From positions 9,111,501 through 9,175,500 of the forward strand of contig NW_018344059.1 in NCBI RefSeq assembly GCF_002099425.1: 64,000 bases of DNA, read 5' to 3'. Source of the stretch: Phascolarctos cinereus. Lineage: Eukaryota; Chordata; Mammalia; Diprotodontia; Phascolarctidae. The notes below the pieces were generated by a model that saw only the letters and a list, made by a program, of their open reading frames with translations, made no database searches and was not told the DNA's origin. Shown one piece after another: positions 1 through 11,589 of this stretch. The position numbers were made by a program, and so were the translations under genes. Each line of letters opens with the position of its first letter. The stretch's first letter is position 1.

Positions 1-47
1 AACTCTACTTGCTGAACGGAATTGAATTGACACGCGGGGTTCTTAAC

Positions 48-125
48 CTTGTGTCTACATTACCTTTGCCATGGGACCTTGAGCAAATCACTTAAATGGC
101 TTCATGCCTCAGTTTTCCTTTCTTT
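48..125 (+). mobile_element. MIR core fragment
   Basis: GGGACCTTGAGCAAATCACTTAA followed by GCCTCAGTTTTCC is the MIR core in sense orientation. The rest of the element is too diverged to place. Confidence 0.6.
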
Positions 126-1690
126 TGTGATATTTTTTGCTTTTATCTTGCATTTATTTCTGACTATACCCTTCCCACAAGGCCCAAGTGAACTTTCCCT
201 GATAACCAGAATGAAACAATTGAGCAAAATCAAATCACATGGCAGCTGTGTCTGATGGGTGAAATGGGACACCTTTCACCCTGTCTACAACCCGGGGCTG
301 CGAACATGTCTCTTTGTGTTTATTCTTTCCTGATTTTAAGTGAATAAGTATTCCAAGACAGAGTGCTCAGGAGACATTCCAAGTGAGTTGGGATATTACA
401 GAGGTCCCACTAAAGGGCCTAGTGGTGGTCAGGGCTGAATAGTGGCAAAGTATGTATAGCATCCACCGCAGTGGCAGTGGCCAGTGGCAGGAGACACATC
501 TGCAAAGGGAGAGGAGAAATCCACTAAGGACAAATAGGACAGCAGTCGCTTGGGTGAACTTCCTCTCTTGTGGCAGACAGAAGTGCCATCTATGGACTCT
601 AGAAGGACCCAACCCTTTGAGCCCATAGAAAAGCTAAGGGAAACTTCATGGGAAAAGGACTTCTAGTATCATAGTTCTACATGTGTGCTTCATTATAATC
701 ACAATCCAAGTTTAAAACTATTCTTCCCATAGACACTGTATATATTTGTAAGAGAGTGCACCTCTCAGGTTTGGGGGGAAACGTTTTGCACCAACCGTTC
801 TTTCCATACCATGTGAGTAAATAAATGCCTTTTATAAAAGCTAATTGAGGCTACTGGCTGACTACTGATGGGGAACGTACCAGTGTGGGATTGGGGTATA
901 GCTCCACAGGATGAGACTAATAAGACAGACAGCTAGACATTTTTCTCTGATCCTTCTAAACTCTTAAGTCTCTCCAAAATAAGAATTGTGCACAAGAGAT
1001 AAAGGAATTTTATCTGTATTCATGATCTAAGACACTGAGAACCTTAATGAGATAATCTGACTAAGAGCAGACAAGGATAATACCTAATCTCTAATGCACT
1101 ATCTCAGTGCCACTTCCTTCATTAAGCCCTGAAGCTCTGACAGGGTGTTATAACAACCTGACCCATGTAGGTTTGTCCCTACATCTGCCCTGAAATATGG
1201 AAAATAGGAATCACGTTCTGCCTGAGAGGACAACGTGGCAACATGCCGTCCTGCAACAGTGCTCAGTCAGAGAATAGAGGAACAGAGTGAAGTGTGACAG
1301 GATGCCAGCATGTATGTGGCTCCACCAGACCTCAAGGAAAGGAAACTGGCATCTACCTGAGCTAGGTTCTGTCAATTTTGGAAGACACTGAGGATTGTAA
1401 AAAGTGAATTTTCAAGCAAGGAAGGATGATAAGATGACTGAGATGTAGTACCTCTGGAAATTTCCATCAAAGGGAAAAGACTCAGAAAGTAAGCAATAAC
1501 AGAATATAGTGGGGAAACACTGAAATTAACTAACATCTCAGGTGGAAGAAAACTCAATTAAAGTGCTTGAGAACAAGGAGATAACCAACAAAGAAGATAT
1601 TAGTAACAGAAGGGAATATGGCTTCCAGATCTCCTAAATTAGTCCACATACTTCTGAAAAAATAGTGCGTGACAAAGGAAAATGAATATA
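126..1690. other. Intronic or 3' flanking sequence, nothing recognised
   Basis: No exon with splice sites, RNA gene or repeat family was recognised. Short open frames at 367-626 (minus) and 1372-1557 (minus) have no splice or homology support. It may contain unrecognised old repeats. Confidence 0.4.
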
Positions 1691-1699
1691 CACCTCATG

Positions 1700-2455
1700 A
1701 GGCAGAGGATTATGTGGATTCTTAAGAGAGAATGAAAATCACAGCAAGATATTCCCAAATAATTTGAAAGAAAACTGAGAATTGTGAAAGTAGAATATAT
1801 GTCCTGTACAGCAGAAACAATTGGTAGAACAGAAAAACTTAAATTCGTGGTGGCAAAGTAACAACAGACAGAACAACAGATTGTGAACATAAAGGCATAG
1901 ATGAGGAGGACAATCTGTAGAAAAGAAGCAAAAAGCAATAACACTAAAAGAAAATATATGTACATATATATACATATATACATGTGTGTATGGATGTATG
2001 TCTCAGGCAAAACATTTTGACCTTGAAGACAGGATGCATAGAGAGAATTTAAAGATTATAGGTCTCCCAAAAGAACACAAGTCAAAAACCTAAAACACAA
2101 TTCAAGAAATGTTACAAGAAAACATCCCAGAACTTCTGAACATGGAAAACAAAGTGCCAATCGAAAGAACACAGATTGCCTCCAGTTTAAAAAAAACCCT
2201 ATGCTGCAAATTCCAAGAGCCATAGTGGTTAAATTTTAAAATGCTAACTACAATCCAAAATTTTGCAAGTGATTGGGAGAAAGATCTTCAAAGAAAAGGA
2301 AAAGAAATTTGAATAACAAAAGGTCCATAAGAAACTGAAGGGGAGACAGGGATAGTATGTTCTAAAAAGCAAAGAAGTTGAAGATGCAATCCAAGGTGAC
2401 ATATTCTGCAAACCTGAGCCTAATCATCGAAAATAAATGATGAATATTCAATTAA
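1700..2455 (+). mobile_element. Old L1/HAL1-like ORF1 fragment
   Basis: Around 2010-2200 the plus strand reads FDLEDRMHRENLKIIGLPKE, then IQEMLQENIPELLNMENKVP. This has the layout of an L1 ORF1 protein (coiled coil then RRM-like region). It ends near 2440-2456 in CAATTAAAAAAAC, which could be a HAL1-type tail. The left boundary is uncertain. It contains stops and is dead. A TATACA-rich run lies at 1958-2000. Confidence 0.6.
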
Positions 2456-2459
2456 AAAA

Positions 2460-4425
2460 ACAAACCAGGTATTAAGAGTACTGGCTATCCAATAAGATCG
2501 AGGGTGAAACTAGGATGTCCATTATCACAACTGCTATTCAATATTGTACTAGAAATGTTAGCTTTAGCAATAAGAGAAGAAAAATAAATTGAAGGAATTA
2601 GAATAAGCAAAGAAGTAACAAACCTATCGCTCTTTGCAGATGATATGATGACATACTTAGAGAATCCTAGGGAATCAAGTAAAAAACTACTGGAAATAAT
2701 AAACAACTTTAGCAAAGTTGCAGGATATAAAATAAACCCACATAAATCATTGGCATTTCTATATATTACCAAAAAAGCCCAACAGCAAGAGATAGAAAGA
2801 GAAATTCCATTTAAAGTTACTGTAGATATTATAAAATATTTGGGATCCTACCTGCCAAAACAAATACAGGAACTATATAAACACAATTACAAACACTTTC
2901 CACACAAATAAAGTCAGCTCTAAATAATTGGAAAAAATGTCAGTTGCCCATAGGTAGGCTAAGCTAATATAATAAAAATGACAATTCTACTTAAATTAAT
3001 TTACTTATTCAGTGCAATGCCAATCAAACTACCAAAAATTATTTTATAGAAATAGAAAAAATAATAAAATTCATCTGGAAGAACAAAAGGTCCAGAATAT
3101 CAATGGGAATTAATGAAAAGAAATGCAAGGGAAGGTAGCCTAGCCATATCAGATGTTAAATTGTATTATAAAGCAGCAATCCTCAAAACTACTTGATACT
3201 GGCTAAGAAATAGAGTGGTGGATCAGTGGAATAGGTTAGGTACATAAGATACAGTAGTGAATGAGTATAGTAATCTACTGTTTAATAAACCCAAAGACTC
3301 CAGCTTCTAGGATAAGAACTCGGCTTATATTATAAGCAAATTAGGAGAGCAAGGAATAGTTTACCTGTCAGATTTATGGAGAATGGAAGAATTTATGACC
3401 AAACAAGAGATAAAGAAAATTATTAAATACAAAATGGATAATTTTGATTACATTAAATTGAAAAGTTTAAAAAAAAAAAAACAAAGCCAAATGCAACCAA
3501 GATTAGAAGGGAGACAGAAAGCCGGGAAACAATTTTTACAACCAGTATCTGATAAAGGCCTCATTTCTAAAATATATACAGAACTGAGTCAAACTTATAA
3601 GAACATGAAGTCATTCCCCAATTGATAAAGGGTTAAAGGATATGAACAGGTAGTTTTCAGAGAAAGAAATTAAAGCTATCTATAGTCATATGAAAAAACA
3701 AAGCTCTAAATCACTATTGATTAGAGAAATGCAAATCAAAACAACTCTGAGGTACCACATCACACCTATCAGATTGGCCAACATGACAAAACAGGAAAAG
3801 GACAAATGTTGGAGAAGATGTGAGAAAAGTGGAACACTAATGCACCTGTTGGTGGCATTGTCAAGTGATCCAACCATTCTGAAGAGCAATTTGGAACTAT
3901 GCCCAAAGGGCTATAAAACTGCGCATACCTTTTGACCCGGCAATACCACTTCCAAGTCTGTATCCCAAAGAGATCATAAAAATGGGAAAAGGACCCATAT
4001 GTACAAAAATATTCATAGCAGCTCTTTTTGTGGTAGCAAAGAATTGGAAATTGAGGGGATGCCTATCAATTGGGGAATGGCTGAACAAGTTGTGGTATAT
4101 GAATGTAATAGAATACTATTGTTACATAAGAAATGATGAGCAGGCAGACTCCAGAAAAACCTGGAAAGACTTATATGAACTGAGTGAAGTGAGCAGAACC
4201 AGAAGAACATCGTACACAGTAACAGCCACATTGCGTGATAACTAACTTTGATAGATTTAGCTCTTCTCAGCAAAGCAAGGATTTAAGACAACTCCAAAAG
4301 ACTCATGATGGAAAATGCTATCCGAATCCAGAAAAAGAACTATGGAGTCTCAGTGCAGATTGAAGCGTACTATTTGTGCTCTCCCTCCCTCCCTCCCTTC
4401 CTCCCTCCCTCCTCCTCCCTCCCTC

Positions 4426-4499
<74 letters not shown>

Positions 4500-4690
4500 T
4501 TTCTTCTTTCTTGTGGTTCCTCCTATTGGCTCTAATATTCTTTACAACATGGCCAATGTGAAAATATGCTTAGTATGAATTATATGTAGAGCCTATATCA
4601 GATTGCAAGCTGGCTTGGGGAGGGGGAACAAAGAGAGGGGAAGAAAATTTAGAATAAATAAGTTAAATTAATTTTAAAAAAATACTGGTA
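2460..4690 (+). mobile_element. 5'-truncated L1 with reverse-transcriptase part and 3' end
   Basis: It enters inside ORF2: LGCPLSQLLFNIVLEMLALAI and SLFADDMMTYLENPRESSKK (the catalytic ADD motif near 2632-2645), then AGYKINPHKS. The C-terminal L1 region follows (REMQIKTTLRYHITPIRLAN, CWRRCEKSGTL) and then the marsupial-type 3' end (GAGTGAAGTGAGCAGAACCAG near 4180, GGAAAATGCTATCC near 4310), with an A-rich end near 4672-4682. Several frame breaks show it is a dead copy. Confidence 0.9.
4379..4498 (+). repeat. (CCCT)n/(CT)n microsatellite inside L1 3' region
   Basis: About 120 bp of CCTCCCT units passes into CT dinucleotides. It lies at the pyrimidine-rich stretch that related L1 ends carry (compare 6515-6560), so it probably expanded from that stretch. 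Confidence 0.9.
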
Positions 4691-5160
4691 CAAAGAAAAC
4701 CAGAAGTGAGCAGGTTATCATTATTATTATTTGCAAATTCATCAAACAGCAACACAATAAATATAAATAAATACAGAAGCCAAGAAAGGCACAAGGAAGG
4801 AAATAAATTGCCCCTTAGGGGAAAAACAGTACAGCTCCTCAGGGTTACTCCTAGAACCCTGAGAGTACCAGTTGACTCTCTGCCCATTTTATCTTTTGCC
4901 ATCTTCTCTATCCCTTATTTGATTATGAAGTCATCCTCTATTCATTGTTGGGAAAGGTACCTCCTCCCATGTTTATCTATTTTGTTTATGACTCTCAAAA
5001 AATCTAAGACATATATCCTTTCGGGAGCTTATTGTGGCATAGAGTGTGAAATGTTGGCATAAACCTAATTTGCCCTGGATTACTTTCCAGTTTACACAGA
5101 AAGTTTTGTCAAGCCCTTATCCCAAGAGTTGTGATCACTGACTTTTATAACACTATGCTA
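4691..5160. other. Unrecognised intronic sequence between L1 copies
   Basis: AT-rich sequence with a short ATT run near 4722-4731. I saw no coding or repeat match. Confidence 0.35.
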
Positions 5161-5164
5161 CTAT

Positions 5165-6297
5165 GTGCACTCCCAATATGTCCTACTGAACATCTTTCCT
5201 ATTTTTAAAACAATACCAAAATGATTTTCATGATTACTATTTTGTAATATAGTTGTAGATATGGTACTGCTGGTCCCCATCCTGTCCCCTTTCCTTCCCA
5301 TTTCCCCTTCATTATTGCCCTTAAGATTCTTGATCTTTTTCTTTCCCTCCAAGATGAATTGTATCACTTTTTTCCAGCAGTAAAAGCCACCCTTTGGCAG
5401 TTTGACTAGTATGGCACCTAATAAGTAAAGTAGGGAGTATTGTCTTATTTAGTATATTGGTACCACCCAACCATAAGCAATTATCATTTCTCCAATTATT
5501 TATGTTTGACTTAATTTCTGTAAAGGGTGTTTTTACTTCTAGTCATATAATTACTGAACCCATTTGTCCTGTTAGGTAGATTCCCAAATGTTTTATACAC
5601 GTGGAGTGGAATTGCTCTTTCTGTCTCTTCTTGTTGAGTTTTATTGGCAATATACGAAAAAACTAATAGTTATATGTTGCTATTTTAGTAAAGTTATTAA
5701 TTTTTCAATGCACTTCTGGGTAAATCTCTAGGCTTCCCTAAAGAGGCCATAGCAACTGCAAAAAGCAATAATTTTGTTTCCTTTTCCCCATTTTTCTTCT
5801 CCCAATTGCCTTCTCCTGTCTTATTAATATAGTGAACATTTCTAGAACCACATAAAATAATAGTGATGATAATGGCCACCTTTACTTTAACCCAGTCTTT
5901 TGAAAATGCCTATAATATTTCTTCATTAGAGATAATGCTACTTTTTGGTTTTAGATATCATTTATCATATTAAGCAAAGGTCCATTTATTGCTACGCCTT
6001 TCAATGTGCTTTTTTTTTTAACAGAAATTTCATTTTGTAAAAGCTTTTTCTACATCTTGTGGCTTCAATATTTTGTGGCTAATATGGCTTATTATATTTA
6101 TAGTTTTCTTAATAATGAATCAGCCCTACATTCCTGGTATAAATCAAATCTGGTCAGAGTACACAGTAGTTTTAATATGTTGTTGTTATAAACTCTGCTA
6201 ATATTTTATTCAACTGTTTTATATCAATATTCTTTTGGAATATTGGTGTTTATTTCTCTTTTTTTCAGACTTGTCTCTCCTTTACAAAAAATGTCTT
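5165..6297 (-). mobile_element. Old L1 ORF2 fragment, antisense
   Basis: On the plus strand it shows antisense L1 ORF2 landmarks: GGTACTGCTGGTCCCC, TTTGGCAGTTTGACTAGTATGGCA and GGAATTGCTCTTTCTGTCTC, then TATAAATCAAATCTGGTCAG. It is heavily diverged. A younger L1 end is inserted at 6298. Confidence 0.75.
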
Positions 6298-6768
6298 AAC
6301 CTGGAAAGACTTGCATGAACTGATGCCGAGTGAAGTGAGCAGAACCAGGAGAATATTGTACACAGTAACAACAACATTGTGTGATGACTGACTTAGATAG
6401 ACTCAGCTCTTTTCAGCAATGCAATGATCTAAGACAATTCCAAAAGACTAAAGATGGAAAATGCTGTCCACATCCAGAGAAAGAACTATGGAGGCTGAAT
6501 GCAGATTGAAGCATACTATTTTCTCTTTTTCACTGTTTTTCTTTTTTTCTTTCTTGTGGTTTTCCCTTAGGTTCTGATTCTTCTTTACAACATGACTAAT
6601 GTGGAAATATGTTTAATATGATTGTACATGTATAGACAATATCAGATTGCATGCTGTCTTGGGGAGGGGGAGAGAAGGGGAAACTTTTAAAAACTCAAAA
6701 TCTTATAAAAATGGATGTTGAAAACTAAAAATAAATAAATAAATTTTTTAAAAGAATTTAAAAAAAAG
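6298..6768 (+). mobile_element. L1 3'-end insertion (about 470 bp)
   Basis: It starts AACCTGGAAAGACTTGCATG and ends in A-rich AAATAAATAAAT...AAAAAAAG. The same end type is at 4160-4680 and 17686-17980. A short target duplication ATGTCTT flanks it (6291-6297 and 6769-6775). It is a 5'-truncated, dead copy placed at the edge of the older antisense L1. Confidence 0.88.
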
Positions 6769-6784
6769 ATGTCTTGTTGGGTAG

Positions 6785-7030
6785 GGGAATTGAGAGTGAT
6801 GAAATCAACAAAAAACAAAAGGTAATTAGCACTATTAGATCTGTTATTTTACTGGTATAGAGAACTCTCAGGTGAGAAAATGCCCTGTTCCACCATAAGG
6901 AGACACCTTCTCTGCAACTGTAGAAAAGTGCTTGCCTGGAGAATATGAGTGACTTGCCCAGGGTCACGTAACCAGTAGGTATCAGAGCAGGGAAGCCAGG
7001 TCTGTTTGGCTCAAGTTCTCTATCCACAAT
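6785..7030 (+). mobile_element. CORE-SINE, MIR/THER type
   Basis: TTTTACTGGTATAGAGAACTCTC at the head, GAGTGACTTGCCCAGGGTCAC in the core, and TTCTCTATCCACAATGCC at the end follow the marsupial THER/MIR layout. Confidence 0.75.
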
Positions 7031-7044
7031 GCCGTACTATCTCT

Positions 7045-7120
7045 ATCAAATCGAGTGAACAAGCATTTATTAAGTGCCTACTATGTGCTAAAGACTAGAG
7101 ATATAAAGAAAAGGCAAAAA
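7045..7120 (-). mobile_element. L2/L3-type 3' end, antisense
   Basis: AACAAGCATTTATTAAGTGCCTACTATGTGC is the reverse complement of the common TAGTAGGCACTTAATAAATGCTTGTT 3' end. Confidence 0.7.
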
Positions 7121-7226
7121 AAGATATTAATGCAACAGCTAGATGACCATCTGTTGAGGATGTTGTTTGGAGGATTATCTTCTATGTTGCATTGACTAGG
7201 AGGCTGGACTCCATATTCTGGATATG
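7118..7226 (+). mobile_element. CR1/L3 3'-end fragment
   Basis: GATATTAATGCAACAGCTAGATGACCATCTGTTGAGGATG is repeated with small changes at 7928-7968 inside a longer CR1/L3 end, so this is a second copy of the same end. Confidence 0.6.
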
Positions 7227-7227
7227 C

Positions 7228-7418
7228 ATACATTTTTAAGTTTAATCTGCATTATTAACATTTTTCTCCATCACTTTCTTAAGTTTAGACAATCAACAAA
7301 ATAATTAAATTCAGTCCTGATTTGTAGCATTTGCCAATTTCTAAGGTGCAAATGCTTATGTAATATTTAACAATTGGCTCTGGAAAGCCAGTATGAACTG
7401 GCTGCAGCACACCTCTAG
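7228..7418. repeat. Old interspersed repeat, unnamed (copy 1)
   Basis: It shares TAGACAATCAACAAAATAA, GCCAATTTCT and AACTGGCTGCAGCACACC with 30950-31122 (same order and spacing). I cannot name the family with confidence. Confidence 0.6.
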
Positions 7419-7424
7419 TAAGAG

Positions 7425-7570
7425 ACCATCTGGTCCAACTCTCATTTTACAGAGGATGAAACAGACACAGAGAGAAGTGACAACCAAGATCACATAGTGA
7501 GTCTGTGGTGGAACAGTTCTTCCAACTAAGATCTCTAGACTCTAGGACTCTTTCCACCATGGCATGGTAC
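7425..7570 (+). mobile_element. MIR
   Basis: AGACCATCTGGTCCAACTCTCATTTTACAG...GATGAAACAGA and the following ACCAAGATCACATAG match the MIR core and tail. Confidence 0.75.
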
Positions 7571-7589
7571 CATATTGTAATGAGACAGA

Positions 7590-8080
7590 GGTAAATTAAT
7601 GTGCATCTAGATGAGAACAGCTAAGATGGAAAAGGGTCTGTCTGCAAACTGTATCACATACACATTGGTTGAAAGAACTGGGGAGGTTTAGCCTGTAGAA
7701 GAGAAGGCATAAGGAGAGCATAATAAGGGTTTTCAATTATCTGAAGGATTTCCATATGGAAGAAGGTTAGATAGTCTCTGTTTGGCTCCAGAGGGAAGAA
7801 CCAGGAGCATGACAACAGCTAGGGGAGTGGGATTTATGGGGAGTCAGGTTCTGGTGCTCTATAATAGTCAGAGCTATCCAACAAGGGAACATACTGCTTT
7901 GGTAGGTAGTGATTTCCCTGTCACTAGAGATATTAACACAACAGCTTGATGATCATCTGTCGAGGATTCCACACGGGGGATTCCCTTCTATGGTGGGTTG
8001 AGTAGAAGGCTGGATTACATGATCTGGACTACATTATCTAAGAGCCCTGCCAGCTCTAGGATGTTATGATTGAACAAGTC
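7590..8080 (+). mobile_element. CR1/L3 LINE 3' end
   Basis: TTGAAAGAACTGGGGAGGTTTAGCC, GAGGGAAGAACCAGGAGCA and the end AGCCCTGCCAGCTCTAGGATG-TTATGATT follow the CR1-type 3' end common in marsupials. Confidence 0.8.
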
Positions 8081-8084
8081 TCTG

Positions 8085-9080
8085 AGTTGTTGCTGAGGAA
8101 AAATGGTTTAGCACTCAGTGGAGGAGCCCCTGGGATTGACTGGGTGAGTAATGCATGGTTCTTATACACCTAATGAACACGAGGCTGTCAGCTGACCTTA
8201 TTTTGACTACAAATTCAGGAGGAGGAAAAGTCTATTTTAGCAGCTGTATTATTATTGTCACATAAGAAAATATTTCCTGAGAGAACATCATAGATGGCTT
8301 CCCAGCAGCTGCCTGGATACTGCTTGTGTCTCTGACAAACATCTGCAGTGCCCCCACTGCTTGGTTTATTTCAGCCCTGATATTCTCGTAGACTGTCAGA
8401 ATCTCTCCATTTGCTCTTTCTGATCAGAGCCCTGGTTTTGCCTGATTCTAATACTCCTACTTTCTCCCAGTGGGAGGAAAGGGGGCAGACACGTTGCAAC
8501 TTAAAACCGACAGTCAACGGTCTCCAAAAGGAAAGAAAAATTAGTAGATACATCATGTTTCTGTTTATATTTCCATTCCCAAAGCTAATGATCTGTTTGT
8601 TTAAGTGAAGAGTTCTGCCTTGATGACAACTCTCTAGTGAAAATGTATTTGCAGTTCACAGGTTGTGTGAAGTGATAGACTCACTCATCACGGAATGTCC
8701 AAAGCCACTTTAGTTATTCACAGCTGAGTTTTTCCTTCAGAGTAAGAAAGCAAACTAGACATTAAATTTATATTGGACTATGGCTCTTACTTTTAAAAAA
8801 CTGTACTGAAAATGTGAGCTGTATAACTCATGTCCATTTTCTCCCATAAATCATCCATGAGGATATGGGAAGTGGGGGAGGGGAGGGAAGAAGAGTTCCA
8901 CTTAATGTGCCAGGATGTTCATGTAGATCTCTTGACACTGTGTAGATGCTAATGGGGCACAAGAGATAACAAAAGTTATCTCCCAAGTCTTGTGACCTAA
9001 CCAATCTACCCCCTTTCCTAGCCATATATCTTTCTGATGATATCCTTTTATACCATTTCTCATGCATGATTCTTTGTTGG
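8085..9080. other. Repeat-poor intronic sequence
   Basis: I recognise no repeat or exon here. Short open frames on both strands near 8371-8608 are unsupported. A G-rich patch lies at 8869-8890. Confidence 0.4.
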
Positions 9081-9089
9081 GACTTTTAA

Positions 9090-10795
9090 CAGTCTAATTG
9101 CAACGCCCCCCCCAATGAATCTCCAGTCATTGTACCTGGACTCATTGCTCAATTGTTAGCATAATCTAACCCCTATTATATTCTCCCCATCCCATGAGTC
9201 TGAACTTTCTGCTGCTGATATATAAATACTGTTCACCATCCTGAAATTCTCATTTCTTTATGCCCATTCACCCCAATTCTATCCCCCCAATTTCCCACTC
9301 CAGATATGCCTACTTCTTTTACTGTGTACTGTGGAATACCTGATACATAATTAACAAACTTCTTTTCATCTGAAACTTCTCCCTTTCTTCTTCCTTCCAT
9401 TTCCTATCAGTCACTGAAATCTGGCTCCTTCCTGATGATAGTACTTCCCTTTCCAGTACTGGCTACACATTTTCTTATATCTCCACTTCCATTTCAGTGG
9501 CCAGTGTGAAGATTTGCTCCCCAGTGCCACTTCTAGACTCCTCTTCTATTACCATCATTCAGCAATCACTCGCCTTGGAAGTGCACTCTATCTAAATTTG
9601 TCAACCACTTTAGATCCTGATGGTTGTTTTCTGTTGACTGCCCCCCTACCCGCCCAGGACATTATCTTTCCTTCCTCTCCTCTCTAGATTTTCATGACAC
9701 TGCTCCTTCCTAGTTCTCCTATCTCTCTGACTTCTTTTTATTCTCCTTTGATTGTTCTTTATTGCTGTTGGATCTACTAAGCATGGGTTTCCCCCAAGGC
9801 TCTGCCCAGGGGTCTCTTCCTTCCATATTATCTCCCTTAGTCATCTCATTAGCTTCCATGTTATCATGTATAGGTAGATAATTTCAGATCTATATATCCA
9901 GTCATACTCTATCTTCTTAGTCTTGAATCACCAACTGCCTTTCGAACATCTGAAACCAGATAGTTTGCAAGCATCTCAAACTCAACACATTTGAAACAGA
10001 ACTAATTATTTTCCCCAAAACTTCTTCAGAACTGTCCTATTACAGTTCAGGGCACTACCATTCTCTCAGTCAACCAAGCTCACACCCTTGTCTCCTCACT
10101 CCCATTCACCCCATACATTCAGTCCATTATCAAATCTTATTTTTACTTTTACTTTACTTTACTTCATATGTATCCCCTTCTCTCTACTCATGTAGTCACT
10201 ACCCTACCTAGTTCAGGGCCTCATCACCTCTTCCCTGGACTATTGCAGTCTTCTAGCTATTTTCCCTGATCCCAATCATGTTCCTACTCCAATTCATCGC
10301 CGACTCAGCTGCCAAGGTAATTTTCTTAAAGCATGTCTACACAATAAAATCCAGTGTTTCTCCATTACCTCCATGATCAAATATAAAGTCTTCCCTTTGA
10401 CATTCAAGGCTCTTCATAACTTGACCCCCTTCCTACCCTTCCGGTCTTTGAATATTTTGCTTTCTTCCACAGATAATATAATACAGCTAAACTTTCCTAT
10501 TTCTGTTCTCCCATGATACTCCCTCTATTATCTCATCTCTGGCTGTCCCTCATTCCTGGACTGGTCTCCCTCCTTACCTCCCTGGCCTCTTTTAAGACTC
10601 AGCTCAAATGCTATGTTTTGCAGGAAACCTTTACCAATCTCCTCAGCTACTGGTTTTATATACCTAGTTATTTACATGTTGTCTCCTCCATTGAAATATG
10701 AGCTCCTTGAGGGCAAAGACTATTTTTAAAATTTTTCTTTGAATCTTCAGCACTTAGCACAGTGTCCTTAACAAATGCTGATTGACTGGCTAATA
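9090..10795 (+). mobile_element. L2-type LINE, sense, long copy
   Basis: It runs from endonuclease-like sequence (ATCAGTCACTGAAATCTGGCTCC near 9410) through TTTCCCCCAAGGCTCTGCCCAGG (RT region, GxPQG) and CATTCCTGGACTGGTCTCCC to the 3' end (GAGCTCCTTGAGGGCAAAGAC, CAGCACTTAGCACAGTGTCC). It is old, with many stops and gaps. Confidence 0.85.
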
Positions 10796-10799
10796 TGCT

Positions 10800-11030
10800 G
10801 TAGTTACACCCAACATGTGCCTCTCCTTTGGGGGACCTTCATCTTTAATTCTTTAAAGGGTGGTATCCCATGATTCATAGTCCTATAGCAATACTGGAAG
10901 AATATTGATGCTAAATAGATAGGGTATTTGTTAAGGAAGAAACTTAAAGTCATTAAAAGAACTGTACAATTTCTGAAAGGCTATTTAATTCATTTTTCTT
11001 TCATTGAACTCTTGATCGCATTTATCATCC
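10800..11030. other. Unrecognised intronic sequence
   Basis: A short stretch between LINE copies with no feature seen. Confidence 0.35.
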
Positions 11031-11034
11031 ATCC

Positions 11035-11190
11035 AGGATGTCTGTCCAAATTACCCTCATGACACAGCTCAAGCACTGCCTTCTATAGCAAGTCTTTCCT
11101 AATCACCTCAGCAAATTGTGCTGTTGTTCCCCAAATTACCTTGTTTTTATATTGTTTATGTTATGTACGTGTTAATATTTAGAAGTTACA
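11035..11190 (+). mobile_element. L2 3'-region fragment
   Basis: ACACAGCTCAAGCACTGCCTTCTATAGCAAGTCTTTCCTAATCACC is the L2 stretch (GCTCAAATGCCAYCTTCT...CCTTTCCTGATC). Confidence 0.75.
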
Positions 11191-11199
11191 CTGAGTGGC

Positions 11200-11395
11200 A
11201 GGTATTTGATGTAAGGAAAGCAAAACCAAAATTTCTCAGGAATGAAAGTTACCCCAAATTGGAATAGATTCCAATGAAAGCTAGGGCTCTGCTCTTCATT
11301 TCATGTCCTAAAGCAATTTTTTGGTGACCATTTGTATACAGTATAGCTACTGAAGTCCTTCCCAACTCTTAAATTCTGTATTTTGTGAGTCTATA
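11200..11395 (+). mobile_element. CR1/L3 3'-end fragment
   Basis: TTGATGTAAGGAAAGCAAAACC...CAAATTGGAATAG follows the CR1/L3 end (GATGTAAGGAAAAACTTCC...AAAGTGGAATGGG), ending GAAGTCCTTCCCAACTCTTAAATTCTG. Confidence 0.65.
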
Positions 11396-11414
11396 CACCA
11401 ATGAAATCACAGAC

Positions 11415-11543
11415 CAGGATGGGCAACCGGTGGCCTTGGGGCCACATGTGGCCCTCTAGGTCTTCAAGTGAGGCCATTTGTCTGAATCCAAACTTCACAG
11501 ATCATAATCCCTTTCATAAAAGGCCACAGGTTCCCCACTCCTG
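11415..11543. mobile_element. hAT-type miniature transposon with 8-bp target duplication
   Basis: It begins CAGGATGGGCAACCGGTGGCC and ends with the inverted match GGCCACAGGTTCCCCACTCCTG. It is 129 bp with no coding sequence. A perfect 8-bp duplication TCACAGAC flanks it (11407-11414 and 11544-11551), as expected for hAT elements. The body carries CCACATGTGGCCCTCTAGGTC, familiar from palindromic mammalian hAT miniatures. Confidence 0.9.
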
Positions 11544-11589
11544 TCACAGACCTTTCATGGACTTCTTAAAGTTAAACGTCTTCTGCTGG

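Noticed and set aside
2645-2911. Plus open frame with FADD motif considered as a host gene
   Set aside because: It is the reverse-transcriptase part of a truncated L1.
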